DNA from: Rhynchonema sp. JSB1_4
Taxonomy: Eukaryota; Nematoda; Chromadorea; Monhysterida; Xyalidae
Length of the DNA stretch: 64,000 nt
NCBI GenBank assembly: GCA_030248065.1
Contig: JASAMV010008164.1
Location: 1-64,000 of the forward strand
Direction: 5' to 3'
This document shows, one piece after another, positions 1 to 11,880 of this stretch. The notes beneath the pieces were generated by a model, which was given only the letters and a program-made list of their open reading frames with translations, made no database searches and was not told where the DNA came from. Both the position numbers and the translations under genes were made by a program. The stretch's first letter is position 1; each line of letters begins with the position of its first letter.

Positions 1-396
1 TTTTCTGATGATCTTTTGAAGCAATTTTTGGTGCAAAAATTACTGTTTTTTGGTTTAGAAATACCTGATAATCATGGAAGTCGGTACTAATTTGCAGAAT
101 CGCGAGAAATTTTGGCAAATTTAGCCTAAAAATTCACGATTTTTTGTTGAAATTGGATGATGTCGGGCCTTTTCGGGCCGGCCACCCCGGCCCGGCCCGG
201 CCCGACATTCCGAAAAGGCCGGCCCGATTCCCACCTCTGCAAGGTACCTACCCTTCCCCCCCCCATCCCCCCAAGGGGTGGTTGCAAGGTACCTACTCCT
301 TAGGGGGGGAATCCCCCCCCATCCCCCCAGCCACTACACTGGCCCCCAGTAAGTAGGTATCCCCCTCGTCTGGTACAGTAGGTAATACCTACTAGG
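1..396. repeat. Debris of GC-rich dispersed repeats
   Basis: No gene is visible. About 155-235 holds a GGCCGG/CCGGCC-rich stretch ending in a form of the 'GATTGCGACCTCTG' terminus seen intact at 3225-3238. About 240-396 holds reverse-orientation copies of the 'GGTACAGTAGGTAT' word that is tandemly repeated at 55250-59900. The open frames here are translations of these low-complexity repeats. Confidence 0.6.
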
Positions 397-398
397 TA

Positions 399-1236
399 CC
401 GTAAAAACCTAAATACAGCCCCCCCCCCCGGAATAGAGCCCCCCGTAATACAGCCCCCCCCAAAAAGGGGTCAGTGAATTAATAGAGCCCCCCCCCCCCC
501 CCGGAATAGAGCCCCCCAAAGTAACATCCCCTATACAGTAGTTTATTACGCCTTGATAGTGGTGCACTGGTACTTTTTGGCACGTTTGTTGTTCGTTCTG
601 AGCAGTGGTGTGGCTACTTTTGCGGGGCGGGTAGGGTACATCGGTGTAAAAAATCGGGGCGGGTAGGGGGTAGTGTACCTGGGATTTTGGGGGGGGGGAA
701 ATCCGGTTTGGGGGGGAGGGGGGAAGATTTTTCGGGGCGGGTAGGGTACAACACAAGTTTTTTCGGGTGCCTGTTTTTATGTACTAAAAAGTGCATATAT
801 CGCGCGCAGCGCGAGATTTTTTGCACCTTTTAGGGTTTTCGGTCGAAATTTGGGCATTTTTGACCGAAAAATGGGCATTTTGGGGGTAAAAATCGGGGCG
901 GGTAGGGTACCAGGGCGGGGCGGGTAGGGGGGTAGCGTACCAGGCCGGGGCGGGTAGGGTACCATTGGGGGGACCCCCCACCCCCCCCCCCCCCAGCCAC
1001 AGCACTGGTTCAGAGCACATAATACGCCTCTTATTGACGAATAGACACGAATAAATGCAATTACAAGCGAAAAAACATCCTTTCAAACCCCTTTTTTGGG
1101 GTTTTAGGGGTATTTCTGGGAACAGTTTTTTCCAGTTTGGGTCAGTGAATTAATAGAAGCCCCCCGGAATACAGCCCCCCCAAAATGGGGTCAGTGAGTT
1201 AATGGAGCCCCCTTCATTTACCCTAGGTTTTTACGG
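399..1236. mobile_element. TA-flanked MITE, family C copy 1, interrupted
   Basis: The ends are CCGTAAAAACCTAAATACAG on the left and an imperfect inverted copy ending TTTTTACGG on the right. TA flanks both sides (397-398 and 1237-1238). The interior repeats 'AATAGAGCCCCCC' and 'GGGGTCAGTGAATTAATAG' at both ends around an AT-richer middle. It is split by another element at 603-1007; without that insert and its duplicated target it is about 425 bp, matching copy 2 (428 bp). TA duplication suggests Tc1/mariner-type mobilisation. No transposase is encoded. Confidence 0.8.
603..1007. mobile_element. CAGTG-ended element, family E, with 8-bp target duplication
   Basis: Begins CAGTGGTGTGGCT and ends AGCCACAGCACTG. 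It is flanked by GTTCTGAG (595-602) and GTTCAGAG (1008-1015), an 8-bp duplication with one mismatch. The empty site survives in copy 2 of family C, which reads TTCGTTCAGAGCACATAAT. The interior has several G-runs with TAGGGTACC or similar words and a palindrome CGCGCGCAGCGCG near 801. CAGTG ends and 8-bp duplications point to the hAT superfamily; it is non-autonomous. Confidence 0.82.
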
Positions 1237-1238
1237 TA

Positions 1239-1666
1239 CCGTAAAAACCTAAATACAGCCCCCCCGGAATAGAGCCCCCCGTAATACAGCCCTCCAAAAA
1301 GGGGTGAGTGAATTAATAGAGCCCCCCCCGGAATAGAGCCCCCCCCCTAAGTAACATCCCCTATACTGTAGTGTATTAAGGCTTGATAGTGGTGTACAGG
1401 TACATTTATGCACGTATGTTGTTCGTTCAGAGCACATAATATGCCTCTTATTGACGAATAGACACGAATAAAAGCGATTACAAGCGAAAAAACATCCTTT
1501 CAAACCCCTTTTTAGGGGCTTTTGTGGATATTTATTGGGAACAATTTTTTCACGTTCGGGTCAGTGAATTAATAGAGGCCCCCGGAATAGAGCCCCCCCG
1601 TAATAGAGCCCGACAAAATGGGGTCAGTGAGTTAATAGAGCCCCCCTTCTATTTAGGTTTTTACGG
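1239..1666. mobile_element. TA-flanked MITE, family C copy 2, uninterrupted
   Basis: The best reference copy of family C (428 bp). It starts CCGTAAAAACCTAAATACAG, ends with the inverted counterpart TATTTAGGTTTTTACGG, and has TA at 1237-1238 and 1667-1668. It abuts copy 1 so that they share the TA between them. It serves as the 'empty site' that proves the insertions in copies 1 and 3. Confidence 0.85.
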
Positions 1667-1697
1667 TATCCCCCCGATGTTTGACATGGTACAGTAC

Positions 1698-1863
1698 CAG
1701 AGGTCGCAATCTGGCCGGGTCCGGCCCGGCCCGAATTTTTGGCTCCGATTTTAACCCAATTTTTGTCATAATTTTTGCGATTTTTTTTAACCTATTTTTT
1801 GGTTGAAAATTTATTGTTTTCCATTTCCATGAAAAAGTCGTCAGATAGACAATACTGATCACT
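1698..1863. repeat. Truncated left end of GC-rich family I element
   Basis: Starts CAGAGGTCGCAATCTGGCCG like the intact element at 2139. Bases around 1797-1860 match, inverted, the stretch at about 2340-2390 (shared word CAGTATTGTCTATCTGACGA). There is no right terminus. Confidence 0.55.
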
Positions 1864-1865
1864 TA

Positions 1866-3386
1866 CCGTATTCCCTAAAATAGAGCCCCCCCCCCAAAAA
1901 TAGAGCCCCCCCCCAAAAATACAGCCCCCCTAAAAGAGGTCAGTGAAAAAATAGAGCCCCCCAAAAATACAGCCCCCCCCCAACTTGGAATTCCGCGCTT
2001 GGGGGTCGTAAAGTCAAGTTCTTGTATAAGACACCTTGTGTACAACGTTTGTGGTTGAGTATATGATGACGTAAAGCCTTTTGTGGAAGATCTGCACCTA
2101 AAAACACGCAATAATGACCAGTAACACCCTGACAGAACCAGAGGTCGCAATCGGGCCGGCCCGGGCCGGGCCGCGATTTTGGGCTTTTGGCTCGGGCCGG
2201 GCCGGGCCGGGCCGGAGATTTGGAGGGTCGGGCCGGGCCGGGCCGGGCACCCCGGCCCGAAGCTTCTGAAGTGACTTATTTTACTGAAAAAGTAGGGATT
2301 TTTTTGTCAAAAAATACTAAAATTTCTGACGGATTCGGCAAGTAGGTGGTCAGTATTGTCTATCTGACGAGTTTTTCAAGGAAAACAATCAGTGGTGTGG
2401 CTACCCAGGCGTGCAATCAACCTACTGTTGTACCACCAGAAGGGCCTAAATCAACCTACCTGCTGTACCGGCCGAGCTAGGGGGGGGGACAAAATTTTTC
2501 ATGTCTAAAGTTTGATGAAAATGTGCTCTAAAACGCAATTTCGCGCGCAGCGCGCGATTTTTCGCCTATTGGGACTTTGGAGTGAAAAATATCGATTTTA
2601 TACCATTTTGAGCCAAAAATAGCAACCTACTGTACCAGCCGGGGTCGGCTACCTACCTACTGTACCAGGATGGCGCGTCAATCTTCCTACCAACCTACTG
2701 TACCGAAGGGGGGGGCAGTGTAGTTCCTGGTCCGGAGGGGGAACAGACGTACCCTCCACTATTTTCGGAGGGGGAACAGACGTACCACCCGGGGGGGGAA
2801 GGGGGGGGAAGTCCCAATTTGGGGGGGGGACGGAAAAAAGTCATTTTTTGAGGTCGAAAATTTGGCTCATTTTTGCCCCTTTTAGGAAAAAAATCTCAAT
2901 AAAAAAGGTATTTTGGCGATTTTAAACGACATTGACCTAGAAATCACTCATTTTATGCCTAAAAATGCCTATTTTAGGCCAAAATTTGCCTATCTTAGGT
3001 AAAAATTGGGGGAGCAGACGTACCCGGAGGGGGAACAGTGGGGCAGGCGTACCTCGGAGGGGGAACAGACGTACCCGAGGGGGGGGGACCCCCCCCTCCC
3101 CCCGCCGGAGATTTGGAGGTTCGGGCCGGGCCGGGCCGGCGATTTGGGGGTTCGGGTCGGGCCGGGCCGGGCCGGGCCGGAGATTTGGGGGCTCGGGCCG
3201 GGCCGGGCCGGCCAAACCCGGCCCGATTGCGACCTCTGGACAGAACTCCATTTTAGGGGTATTTTTTTGGAACATTTTTTGAGATTTTGGGCAGCGAAAA
3301 AATACAGCCCCCCCAAAAATACAGCCCCCCCCTAAAAGGGGTCAGTGAAAAAATACAGCCCCCCCTTTGTATTTTAGGTTTTACGG
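1866..3386. mobile_element. TA-flanked MITE related to family C, copy 4, interrupted
   Basis: The left end CCGTATTCCCTAAAATAG and right end TATTTTAGGTTTTACGG form an imperfect terminal inverted repeat, with TA at 1864-1865 and 3387-3388. The interior carries the AATACAGCCCCCC units typical of family C. A CAGAGG-ended element (2139-3238) is inserted in it. Confidence 0.65.
2139..3238. mobile_element. CAGAGG-ended GC-rich element, family I, 8-bp target duplication
   Basis: Starts CAGAGGTCGCAATCGGGCCG and ends with the inverted form CGGCCCGATTGCGACCTCTG-like (2139-2158; 3219-3238). The exact 8-bp duplication GACAGAAC flanks it (2131-2138 and 3239-3246). Both ends are long GGCCGG-rich tracts. 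The middle holds the palindrome TCGCGCGCAGCGCGCGA near 2541, the left end of a family F element at 2716 (CAGTGTAGTTCCTGG) without its right end, and repeated GGGGGAACAGACGTACC words. The structure fits a non-autonomous hAT-type element. Confidence 0.75.
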
Positions 3387-3388
3387 TA

Positions 3389-3540
3389 CTTGCCGAATCG
3401 TGCCGAATTGCTTTGGGTCGGGCCGGGCCCGAGCCAAAAGCCCAAAATCGCGGCCCGGCCCGGCCCGACCCGAGCTCGGGCCGGCCCGATTGCGACCTCT
3501 GCCGAGGGTGGACCCCCTCCACCCCCAGGAACTACACTTG
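3389..3540. repeat. Fragments of family I and family F right ends
   Basis: About 3400-3501 is a GGGCCGG-rich stretch ending GATTGCGACCTCTG (family I right terminus). About 3521-3535 reads CCAGGAACTACACT, the family F right terminus. Neither has a matching left end in the right position, so both are remnants. Confidence 0.55.
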
Positions 3541-3644
3541 GTTGGATTTTGGATTCCGTTTGTGAATTCTGTCTCCCTCCGCGCTAAAAAAAAATGAGAA
3601 AATTTCTTCCTTTATCATTGATTCACCACGGCCCGGCCGGATCC

Positions 3645-3887
3645 TGAAATGTTTTGTGCGATGCACCGAAGGAACGGGAACATTTTTCCGAGCACATTCG
3701 AACGAAAGAAGATTGGTGGATCGACGACAATGCTAGCAGTGTGCACCCCACACTCTGGCTCGGGGACTATGTCCTGCTGTTCTCCGCCGAACCGAGCACA
3801 GGGCTTGGGTGCACCCTCAGCAGCATTCCCAATGTTGAATGCGTATCGCTGGGTGGCCTCGTCGTGAGGCGCGAACTACAAGAATGA
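3645..3887 (+). pseudogene. Possible last-exon fragment of an unknown gene
   Basis: A frame open from just after a TGA near 3645 runs to TGA at 3885-3887. The peptide looks protein-like rather than repeat-derived, with stretches such as KEDWWIDDNASS and WLGDYVLLFSAEPS and a C-terminus GGLVVRRELQE. No good 3' splice site lies between the stop and the open stretch. GGCCCGGCCGG-type repeat sequence lies directly upstream at about 3630, so the repeat block may have cut the gene. I do not recognise the family. It could be chance. Confidence 0.25.
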
Positions 3888-3889
3888 GT

Positions 3890-5550
3890 GGATGATTAGA
3901 TTGTGTCAAGTACCCTTGGTGCTCGATGGGGACAACGATTGGGTTACTGTACGGCGCTTTACCGTAATCCAAACGTCAACCCCAACGATTGCACACAGAG
4001 GCAAGACAGGAGATTTTACCCATGCTCTTGCGATACGATATTGCGCTTGCATTTTGACTGCTTCGTTAGTGCGTGAAACAGAACAACTTGATGGTCGCGC
4101 AAACAAATAAAGCAATTCGCACCTACCTGTGAACAGATGGGCCAAGGAATACCTATTCCTCAATCGTGAACCGCCGATTCGTTGTATGTTGCATTCACCG
4201 AACAAGCGAACAGGACAAGAATTCCATCAGATACTCAGTTTCATGGAGTGTTTTTTATGTGTTGTGTGTGAAATATGTTTCCATTTGTGATAACTCTGAC
4301 AAGAAAGCAGCTGACGATCGAGCAAGCGAAACGTGTTTGCCAGTGCGTGGGCCCATGATCATCCCAGAGCATTCTGTGCCTGTTTGTTTCGTCCCACAAC
4401 CTGTGACATTCACCTGACAGTCTCACCAAGCAGAGTGCAGTTCATGGCATTGTCAAACTGTTGCATTGATTTCTTGTCAAATGGCTTTTGATCTGAGAAG
4501 AGTGGCATGCCCTATTGTAATGCAACCGAAAGTGTCGTCGTCGGAAATACTGTTTGATGTTGCTTTTGTTGTTGGCTGTTCTGGTCAACCGTTTCAAGTT
4601 TATGTGCTGTATCCTCGCGAAAATTAGGACTACGCCCAAATCAGAAAGTCATGTGCCAGATGTGCCAAATCAGAAAGTCACATAACAGGTCGGACGGCCA
4701 ACCGGGACACAGTTTACGTACAAACATGTGCATACTGAGGTAGCTTCTTTACTGGGTTTTCACTCAGCCCCAGAACTAAATTCATTTTGACTGTTGGTAA
4801 CCAACCAAATCATCGCGCAGCATAAGGTGAAAATGGCCGATTCCTGCTTGACCATGGCTTCTGCGCACCAGGTTTGTTTCGTGTTGAACAAAACTTCTTT
4901 TGTATTCGGACAAACCCACACAACATGCCTCATCCGCCAAGCACGCGTGGATTCCAGCAAAGTGCACACCGGCGCACTGATCGTGTACCTATATGAACAT
5001 CTGGAAGCCAAGTATAGATCAACTGAGTGAAATGATAAAACAGTCCCGTCGTCTCCGTCAGCAGTCTGTTTGTTTTCATCCATCATCTTCACTGTCGTCA
5101 GACCCACGCGCGCAGCAAAGTTGTGTGTTGTGTTTGCTGGAAAGTGTGCGTGCGATGAAAAAATTGTTTGCGCTCGGCCTGATCATATGTCCATGTTCGG
5201 ATACACATATCGCGAGTGTGCGTAAGCGCTTCCGTAACACCGGATTTAACTGATGCCCGTCACCCGACATACAGTGTATATGCTCGAAACGGTCAATACA
5301 CAAGGTGCGTGTTCGTTGTCTTGGGCGTCGCAACAATTTTTCTCTCGCCCAGACTGTTCGGTACTCATTGGTGCCAGGTTTGTCAAGGTGTCCACTTGCC
5401 GATGTGCACAAAATCTAGCGTATCTTAACCGGCGATGCATTATCACACCATCTGAACAGGTGACCAAAAGTGAAAAACCCTTAATTCTTGGGCACCACGA
5501 TGACGATACATGCATCATCACGAGCGACCAAAATTCGCCTTATGATGATA
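3890..5550. other. No gene recognised
   Basis: Short open frames on both strands show no conserved motif and no consistent splice structure. A (TG)n tract lies just beyond, near 5988-6006. Confidence 0.4.
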
Positions 5551-5551
5551 C

Positions 5552-5830
5552 CTAACAACGTTTACACATTAGAGGTGTGGGCAAGCTGTATCCCCCATCC
5601 CCAAATATTCCAAGAAGAATTGGCGTAGCGTGCGAGGTGCACCAACAAATGCCCAATGCTGAGTTACTAATTTCGTTGGCATGTGGGTCCTTTTTGCACA
5701 TTTCAAACGCGTCGCTGAAAAAGTAAAGTTTGTTGTCGAAGATTTTGAACCCAGCTGACCTTGTGCCAATGGCAAGCTCTAACATACGGATTGTTTGTCT
5801 GACAACATTTCTGTGGGTGATCACAAACAA
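5552..5830 (-). pseudogene. Possible PIF/Harbinger-type transposase remnant
   Basis: A 92-codon frame on the - strand contains GIFGDGGYSLPTPLM near its end. The pattern G(D)xGYxLxxxLM resembles the segment around the second catalytic Asp of PIF/Harbinger (HARBI1-like, DDE_Tnp_4) nucleases. The upstream residues are only weakly suggestive and there is no complete DDE triad, so at best this is a decayed fragment. Basis: one motif recognised by eye; a chance frame is possible. Confidence 0.25.
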
Positions 5831-6853
5831 AACTGTTGCGGTATGACACGCCTATGTTTGGTGGATGAAGATAAAGCGACTTTTAATGAAATTTAGGTGT
5901 TCAATCGATAAATCTGAAATCGACTTTTAATAGCTAATGTATGGTACTGTGTCTACTGTAAGTACCTTTCTTCTCAAACAAGACGGCGTGTGTGTGTGTG
6001 TGTGTCAGCTCAGCATCGGTCTCACAACCCCAACCCGAACATTTTGACCAATTTCCTCCGATCACCCGGGCTTCAAGGCGCGTTTCGCACCACCTGTAAT
6101 CTCCGGTGGCACAGCAACTCGCTTGTCACATAATTCATAACCTTTACACCCAACCGCCGTCTAGTTTATACAGATTATTTTCTCTTGTTTTCATTCAAAT
6201 CAGCCTGACACCCAGCAGCCTGAAAGTGCGCGCATAAAAACGCCCAAACAATAGACACTTGTGCGGGTTGTTCATACACGAGCCAACAGGCCAGTCAGAA
6301 CGTCGTCGAAGCGGTTGTATAAATACATACATAGTACATACAATGTAGTGGGTGCATCACTTTTTTAACACCCAACCCTCAGGCACTACTTATCATCCGA
6401 TAGGTGCACGTCCTTATTCCGAAATCGGCGACTTTTCTACCGACATGAATCAATATGAGGGTATTTTTGTCTCTGATCATCGTGAAAACTCATGTTATAG
6501 GACAGTTGCCAGTAAGTTGCCACAGAGTTGCACAATATTCATGAACAACAGCCACTTGAAGGTGTCATCTCACCCACGCATCGCACCCCAAAGTTGTAAC
6601 AGTTGATGCGCATCCGCTACACAAACCACCGCATCAGTCCTCTGACTCTGCTCAAAATTGTGAAAGCCGATCGCCTACATACAGTATATAACCGTCAGGT
6701 ACATATGTACGACTTCCACATCAATAATCTGACTACCCTGTTCATGGTGATCCCCGGCCGTGTTATAATATTTCTGAATTTACTGCTTTGTGCCCATTAG
6801 TTTGGTGCCCACGTTGCCATTGCTGTCTTGTCATCGGGTCAACAAAACCCCTA

Positions 6854-7134
6854 AGGGCTCCACCAGATGGACGCGAAACCCGAAACATAAATTTTTGATA
6901 TGTCCATGTTTCGGGTTTCGGTGTTTGAAAAAAACCGAAACGCAAAGCATGATAATCGAAAATGTTTCAGTCTTGCCACTTGTAGCTGACGTGAACAATT
7001 TAGTCGGTCGAAACATTTTCTCTTATCATGCTTCGTGTTTCGGGCTTCGCGTTTTTTTTTCAAAACCCGAAACCCAAAACATGGACATAGAAAAAACTTA
7101 TGTTTCTGGTTTCGTTTCTATCTGGTGGAGCCCT
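6854..7134. mobile_element. 281-bp palindromic MITE with TA flanks
   Basis: Terminal inverted repeats AGGGCTCCACCAGAT / ATCTGGTGGAGCCCT lie between TA dinucleotides (6852-6853 and 7135-7136). Both arms continue inward for over 100 bp, with imperfect inverted copies of GTTTCGGGTTTCG and ACATGGACAT/ATGTCCATG words, so the element folds into one long hairpin. There is no coding capacity. It is consistent with a Tc1/mariner-type foldback MITE. Confidence 0.8.
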
Positions 7135-8295
7135 TAACCGTGATACTGGAAATTCGTTTGTGCAGATTGTCTTGACAGAACATGCCGGGTCACACACGAT
7201 CATGCGTAGGAACTGTGCACAGAGTGATTGCTTGAAATCTATGGCTTAAGATGTACCGTAATGAATTTCAGGGTCTGATAAGCGTACTTTGTAGTTCGTT
7301 TCATTGTCTGCAGCTAGACCAGCAGTCGAACCCAGAAGCTGGAATCTTTCCAATTCAAATACTGTAAGAGAATGGTCGTCGCACGACTGATTAGCATAAA
7401 ATCGGCTTGTGTTGTGGGCATCAAATCCTTGCAACCAAAAACTCAGGATTTATATTGTTTAGGGGCTTCCGTGTCTGCCATTCAAACTTGCTGAAGCAAA
7501 AGTGATTATTGATTACCATTGAGTTCATTTTTGCCTGCAACATTTGATTCCCTGAGCAATACTTCAAGTGCAGCATACTTCTATTGCAAGATTTTTTTGA
7601 TTATTTCAGTGGCATCGAGGTAAACGTGTCAGGATTGTCAGTGACCCTTGACGGCAATAGGGGCGGTCTTTTCCCTCTGTCAGTATGCTTTTTCAATGAA
7701 AATAAACAAAATATTGTTTGTTGTTTTGGTTCACTATTTACAATAAGCTCGAGCTTATGCTTTTTCACGATCCTCAATTGTTGCATTACAATAGCAATCA
7801 GGTGTGAATAGCCGTGTTATGCGAATGTATAGCTGTGGCAGATATTGAGTACTGACTTTCACACCGCAGGTGCAGTACCACACCAACAGTATTTCGTATG
7901 TATGTATTCGTATGTATGTATGTATTCGTATGTATTTTCCTCGACCGAACAATAGAAATTTCACCTGAACAAAAGTAAAATCCCCAGCAGATCTCAAACT
8001 GCTTTCTGTCACGCTGTTATGCTTTTTGTTTAAAATTCGGTAACCTTACTGGTTTTCACTCAAGTTCTTCAGACGTTCTTGTCTGGGATTTGCTGACTGA
8101 AAAGCATCTAAAAAGATTAAAAAGAGAATTTCTTAGGAAACAAGTTTGTGACGTTTCTCGCCACCGGAGGACATCGCATGATTAACTGGCCAACGTTCAC
8201 AGGTTTTTCAGAGGAATCTCAGCGTCACACACACGACACAACGAACAAAGTGTTTTGTTTTCGAATAAATCCGCCGTCACCAGACCTCATCAAAA

Positions 8296-8365
8296 ATGAC
8301 GCCAATCGTGATATTGATATCGCTTGTGCTGGTGTTCTGGTCAGACATCGTTTTCGGACAATTGA
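8296..8365 (+). CDS. Candidate signal-peptide exon for cysteine-rich gene 1
   Basis: ATG at 8296 begins MTPIVILISLVLVFWSDIVF followed by Gly-Gln. This is a hydrophobic secretion signal ending in GQ, like the first exons of genes 2 (TAVYGQ) and 3 (YAAAQ). The frame continues Leu plus one base (A at 8365) before GTTCGT, giving the phase-1 donor that every downstream exon needs. GTTCGT is a weak donor but similar GTT donors recur in this window. The intron to 13157 would be 4.8 kb and hold the large inverted-repeat element. Assigning this exon to gene 1 is an inference. Confidence 0.4.
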
Positions 8366-9767
8366 GTTCGTTTTTGTTTGTTTGTGTGTGCGAGTGACGT
8401 GTACGTGTGGCTTCGTTCTCGCATTACCATTGTCCCCGAACGGGTTTGCCAGGGCACGTACATACTGTACATATGTACATAGGTAACTTGACGATTGCTA
8501 TGTACGCACAATCCCACGCTTGAATACTGACTGGCCTGACTGTTGCTTTCGACTCCCAATAGGATGTGTGTAATATCGTAGAGATGCACGGGCAATTGAG
8601 CAAGGGCGGTTTGAGCAGGACCATTTTCGGCAAGAAAAAAGAGCTGAATTCAAAAGAGCAGAACATAATAACCATTAGGTTTTCTTGCTCAAAATGATCT
8701 TGCTCCAACCGGCTTTGTCCAATCGCTCGGCCACCGTTTCAGAGCCACGACGTTTTGTGCTGATCACAAATTACATCTGTGCAAGATGGTGGGCAATCTT
8801 CTGATTCCCTATAAGCGCCAAATGTTGATTGTTCCCAAAAATGCAGATATTACTCTGACCACGCAGTTTCAAGTTTGGATGGATTATTGCTTAAAACTAT
8901 TTGGTTAAATCTTTTACCACCAAAATCCATCAAAACATGGCCAACATTTATGATGGATGACACGAACAATTTTAATTAAAGGGCTCGGGACACAACCGAA
9001 GGAAGGGCAGTAGAGCGCAGTGTTATACATCGTTGGAAAGCACTGTGACAGCATATGTCACGCACAAATGTTAAGCTCCTTAGAGATTCGCTATCTCTTG
9101 GTAGAGCGACTTTTCATTCCAGAAAAAACTGATTTTTTTCACGACTTGAAACGACCGATGCGGAAACCCCAAATGAGTTGAAAGTCAAGTAACACGTGGA
9201 TAGGATTACAACGGCTTCTGGATAACTTATCATGAGAACTTCAGTCGCTCAAAGTATTGCTTCACTTGGTGATTGTGCGAAATGTTCCAAAAATCGACCA
9301 CATTTTTCGAAAACACAAGTTTGTCTCTAAATTTTGAGGCCGCGCTTTGTGTTGCAGAAATGATAATGCAATAAAAAAATAGAGCACTTTCGAAAGAACC
9401 AGAAAATAAGGTTTTTAAATTTGGAAGCACTTAGATAGCGGCGTGACAGGCCGAAAAAGACCTAAAAATTGCCACTAAACTGCATAGTTGCATTCATTGA
9501 CGGAAATGTGATGACAACAAAAAAAAGCGCGCCCACAAAACAAAATAAATAAGCCACGTATTGCATTGCATTGGAAACGAGAAAGTCAGATAAACCCACA
9601 GTCCAACAATCTAGACGACTTTCAAGACTTCAAACCCCACCCCCCCGCCGCCGCAGCCACGACAGCCAGAAAAATTTAATCGGCCAAAAACCCACAAAAA
9701 AAAAAAAAAATACAAAAAAAAAAACAACAAAAGACAAAACCTCAAAGCAACCAACAAACGATATATA

Positions 9768-10327
9768 ACACAAGAAAGAAAAATGCCCCAAGGGGCATAA
9801 AAGAAATATGGTTCCCTGGCTGACTGGCATAAAAGAACGATACTAGCTTGCACCACTTTGCTGATGTTTCATTAGGCACTGGAATAAACGTAAGTGTGTT
9901 CTGAGCTGTTTGATACCGAACAGTAGACATTGAACCATATTCCCGGCGCGAACTCTTTTGAACCAACACCCAGCCGATATCGAAACTTTCGTGCAAACCC
10001 AGGCAATTGTTTCTTCTTTTCAACCTCACGACGGTAACTGTGCAGTCTTCGGTTGCGCACGATGGTTCAACAAGGAGAGGAGTAAAGAGAATATTGCAAT
10101 CTTTCAATATCTCCGTGCCCTGTGTCTCTGGTGGCAAGACAGGACGCGCCGGGAATATGGTTCAATGTCTACTGTTCGGTATCAAACAGCTCAGAACACA
10201 CTTACGTTTATTCCAGTGCCTAATGAAACATCAGCAAAGTGGTGCAAGCTAGTATCGTTCTTTTATGCCAGTCAGCCAGGGAACCATATTTCTTTTATGC
10301 CCCTTGGGGCATTTTTCTTTCTTGTGT
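9768..10327. mobile_element. Near-perfect 183-bp inverted repeat around a 194-bp loop
   Basis: Arms 9768-9950 and 10145-10327 are equal in length and almost identical. The same 58-residue peptide, including MSTVRYQTAQNTLTFIPVP, can be read from the - strand of the left arm and the + strand of the right arm, so the peptide only reflects the repeat. Near-identity of the arms implies recent formation or gene conversion. It is nested inside the 4-kb inverted-repeat element. Confidence 0.8.
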
Positions 10328-11325
10328 CGTTCTTTTATATCGCGCAAGCGCCAAACAGAGAACCCGGATAAATCAGGCACAGAAAGTTTTCAGTTCCGGC
10401 AAGCAGTGGTTCTAACTAAGAAAATGTCGACCATCAGACTTTTCTCAAGTAATCAACGCACATGAGCGCAATGAGGTGTGGGGGTTAGTTTAAGGATGCT
10501 GTACTTTTTGGCAGGATATATGAATCGGTGGTTATCGTGACATAAGGCCAATTTTGTGTTTCGATTTCACTATGGGGTTCTAACAATGGAGACACGCTTG
10601 TGTCTGCGTCTTCACCCACCACTGAAACAAAACCAACGCAGTGCCCCACGCGCATGTCTATGCTTTTGAGGAACATGGTAACTTGTCAAGTTATTTATTT
10701 TTTTAATTTACCGCCAGGTATGTATTTGACACCCTAGGTACCATCATTTATAGCGCACTGATTGCGCATCGTCTCAGAGAATGGCACTTGTTGGTTTAGT
10801 ACCAAGCAAAGCTGTGCAATGAACTTCCATGCAACCTGTCCCTTCAGCTTCAGCAATGAAATAAGTGTCAAACAACAGTCTCCAGATTGCTTTGGTGTTG
10901 GCCGCCGCACCTGATCTTGGATTCAATGTTACGTAAAAACTACTATTTAACTTTCCCACGAAAGTCAAATTATAAATGCGGAAAAAGCTTCGTATGTTAG
11001 AGAGCAACAGCAATTTTAATTAACAAGTTGATATCTTGTGGGTATTTTATCATGAATGACATCAAGGCGCATAAACTGCGAACCGCACCTGTGCTAAATA
11101 ATTAATCTCAAATAAAAACACGAAAAAACTGAAAAATGTTACCCAGAATTCATTAAAAGTTAATAAAAATACAACAAAGTTCGCTGCGCGCGTGAATGTT
11201 TGAACTCGCGGCCTTTCATCTTCAGTGCTGCGCGTTATACCGCTCGGACATCGCTTCGCCAATCACCTTCACAAGCTTTACTACATATGTAACTACGCGT
11301 GCATTGCTGCCTTGCCTGTTGTGCT

Positions 11326-11402
11326 GGCTGCCTGTGTGTGTGTGTGTGTGTGCTGGCTGCCTGCCTGTGTGTGTATGCTGGCTGGCTGGCTGTGTGTTGT
11401 GG
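11326..11402. repeat. (TG)n and CTGGCTGCCTG microsatellite
   Basis: Alternating TG runs and CTGGCTG/CTGCCTG units form a simple-sequence tract. Confidence 0.7.
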
Positions 11403-11580
11403 GTAATACATTGTGCGCTTTATGAATCAGGCAACTACGTAGCGTGCACTAAGGCATTGTTGTGTGTGTCTGAGCGTCCATTATGGCTCTTTTCGAGCTG
11501 AAAAACATTTAACCAATTGGAATTAATATATGTTTGACGTAACAACGATTAAAAACACATATAACCGCTGATTTTGGCTT

Positions 11581-11880
11581 TAGAACCATACTTTCTGTAC
11601 AAAAAGTCATGGTCTGGAACCGTTCATACTAAAAGTTACGAACTCGGCGATAGCACCACCGTGTTTCTAGAGTGCGAAAACCACATAAACAACTTTAATA
11701 GTTCTGGTAACCCAACTTTTCGGCGAAATTTTACTTCGGGAAGCACACTTTACATACAAAAAGTCGTGGTCATGGTCTGGAACCGGTCTCAGTCGTGGAG
11801 TTACGAAGTCGGCGATAGCACCATCGTGTTTCTCGTGTGCGAAAACCCTATATGCGATATTAACATTTTTGGTGTTCAGT
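11581..11880. repeat. Two tandem copies of a ~170-bp unit
   Basis: The order of words 'ACAAAAAGTC.TGGTCTGGAACCG', 'GTTACGAA.TCGGCGATAGCACCA.CGTGTTTCT' and 'GTGCGAAAACC' occurs starting near 11581 and again near 11748. Sequence drift separates the copies. There is no coding signal. Confidence 0.65.

Noticed and set aside
2937..3565. Overlapping Gly/Pro/Arg/Ala-rich frames on both strands
   Set aside because: These reflect GGCCGG-rich element ends; all six frames stay open because the repeat lacks stop codons.
9742..10371. Two 130-residue frames with an identical 58-residue segment on opposite strands
   Set aside because: The identity is explained by the perfect inverted repeat; neither has a family motif.
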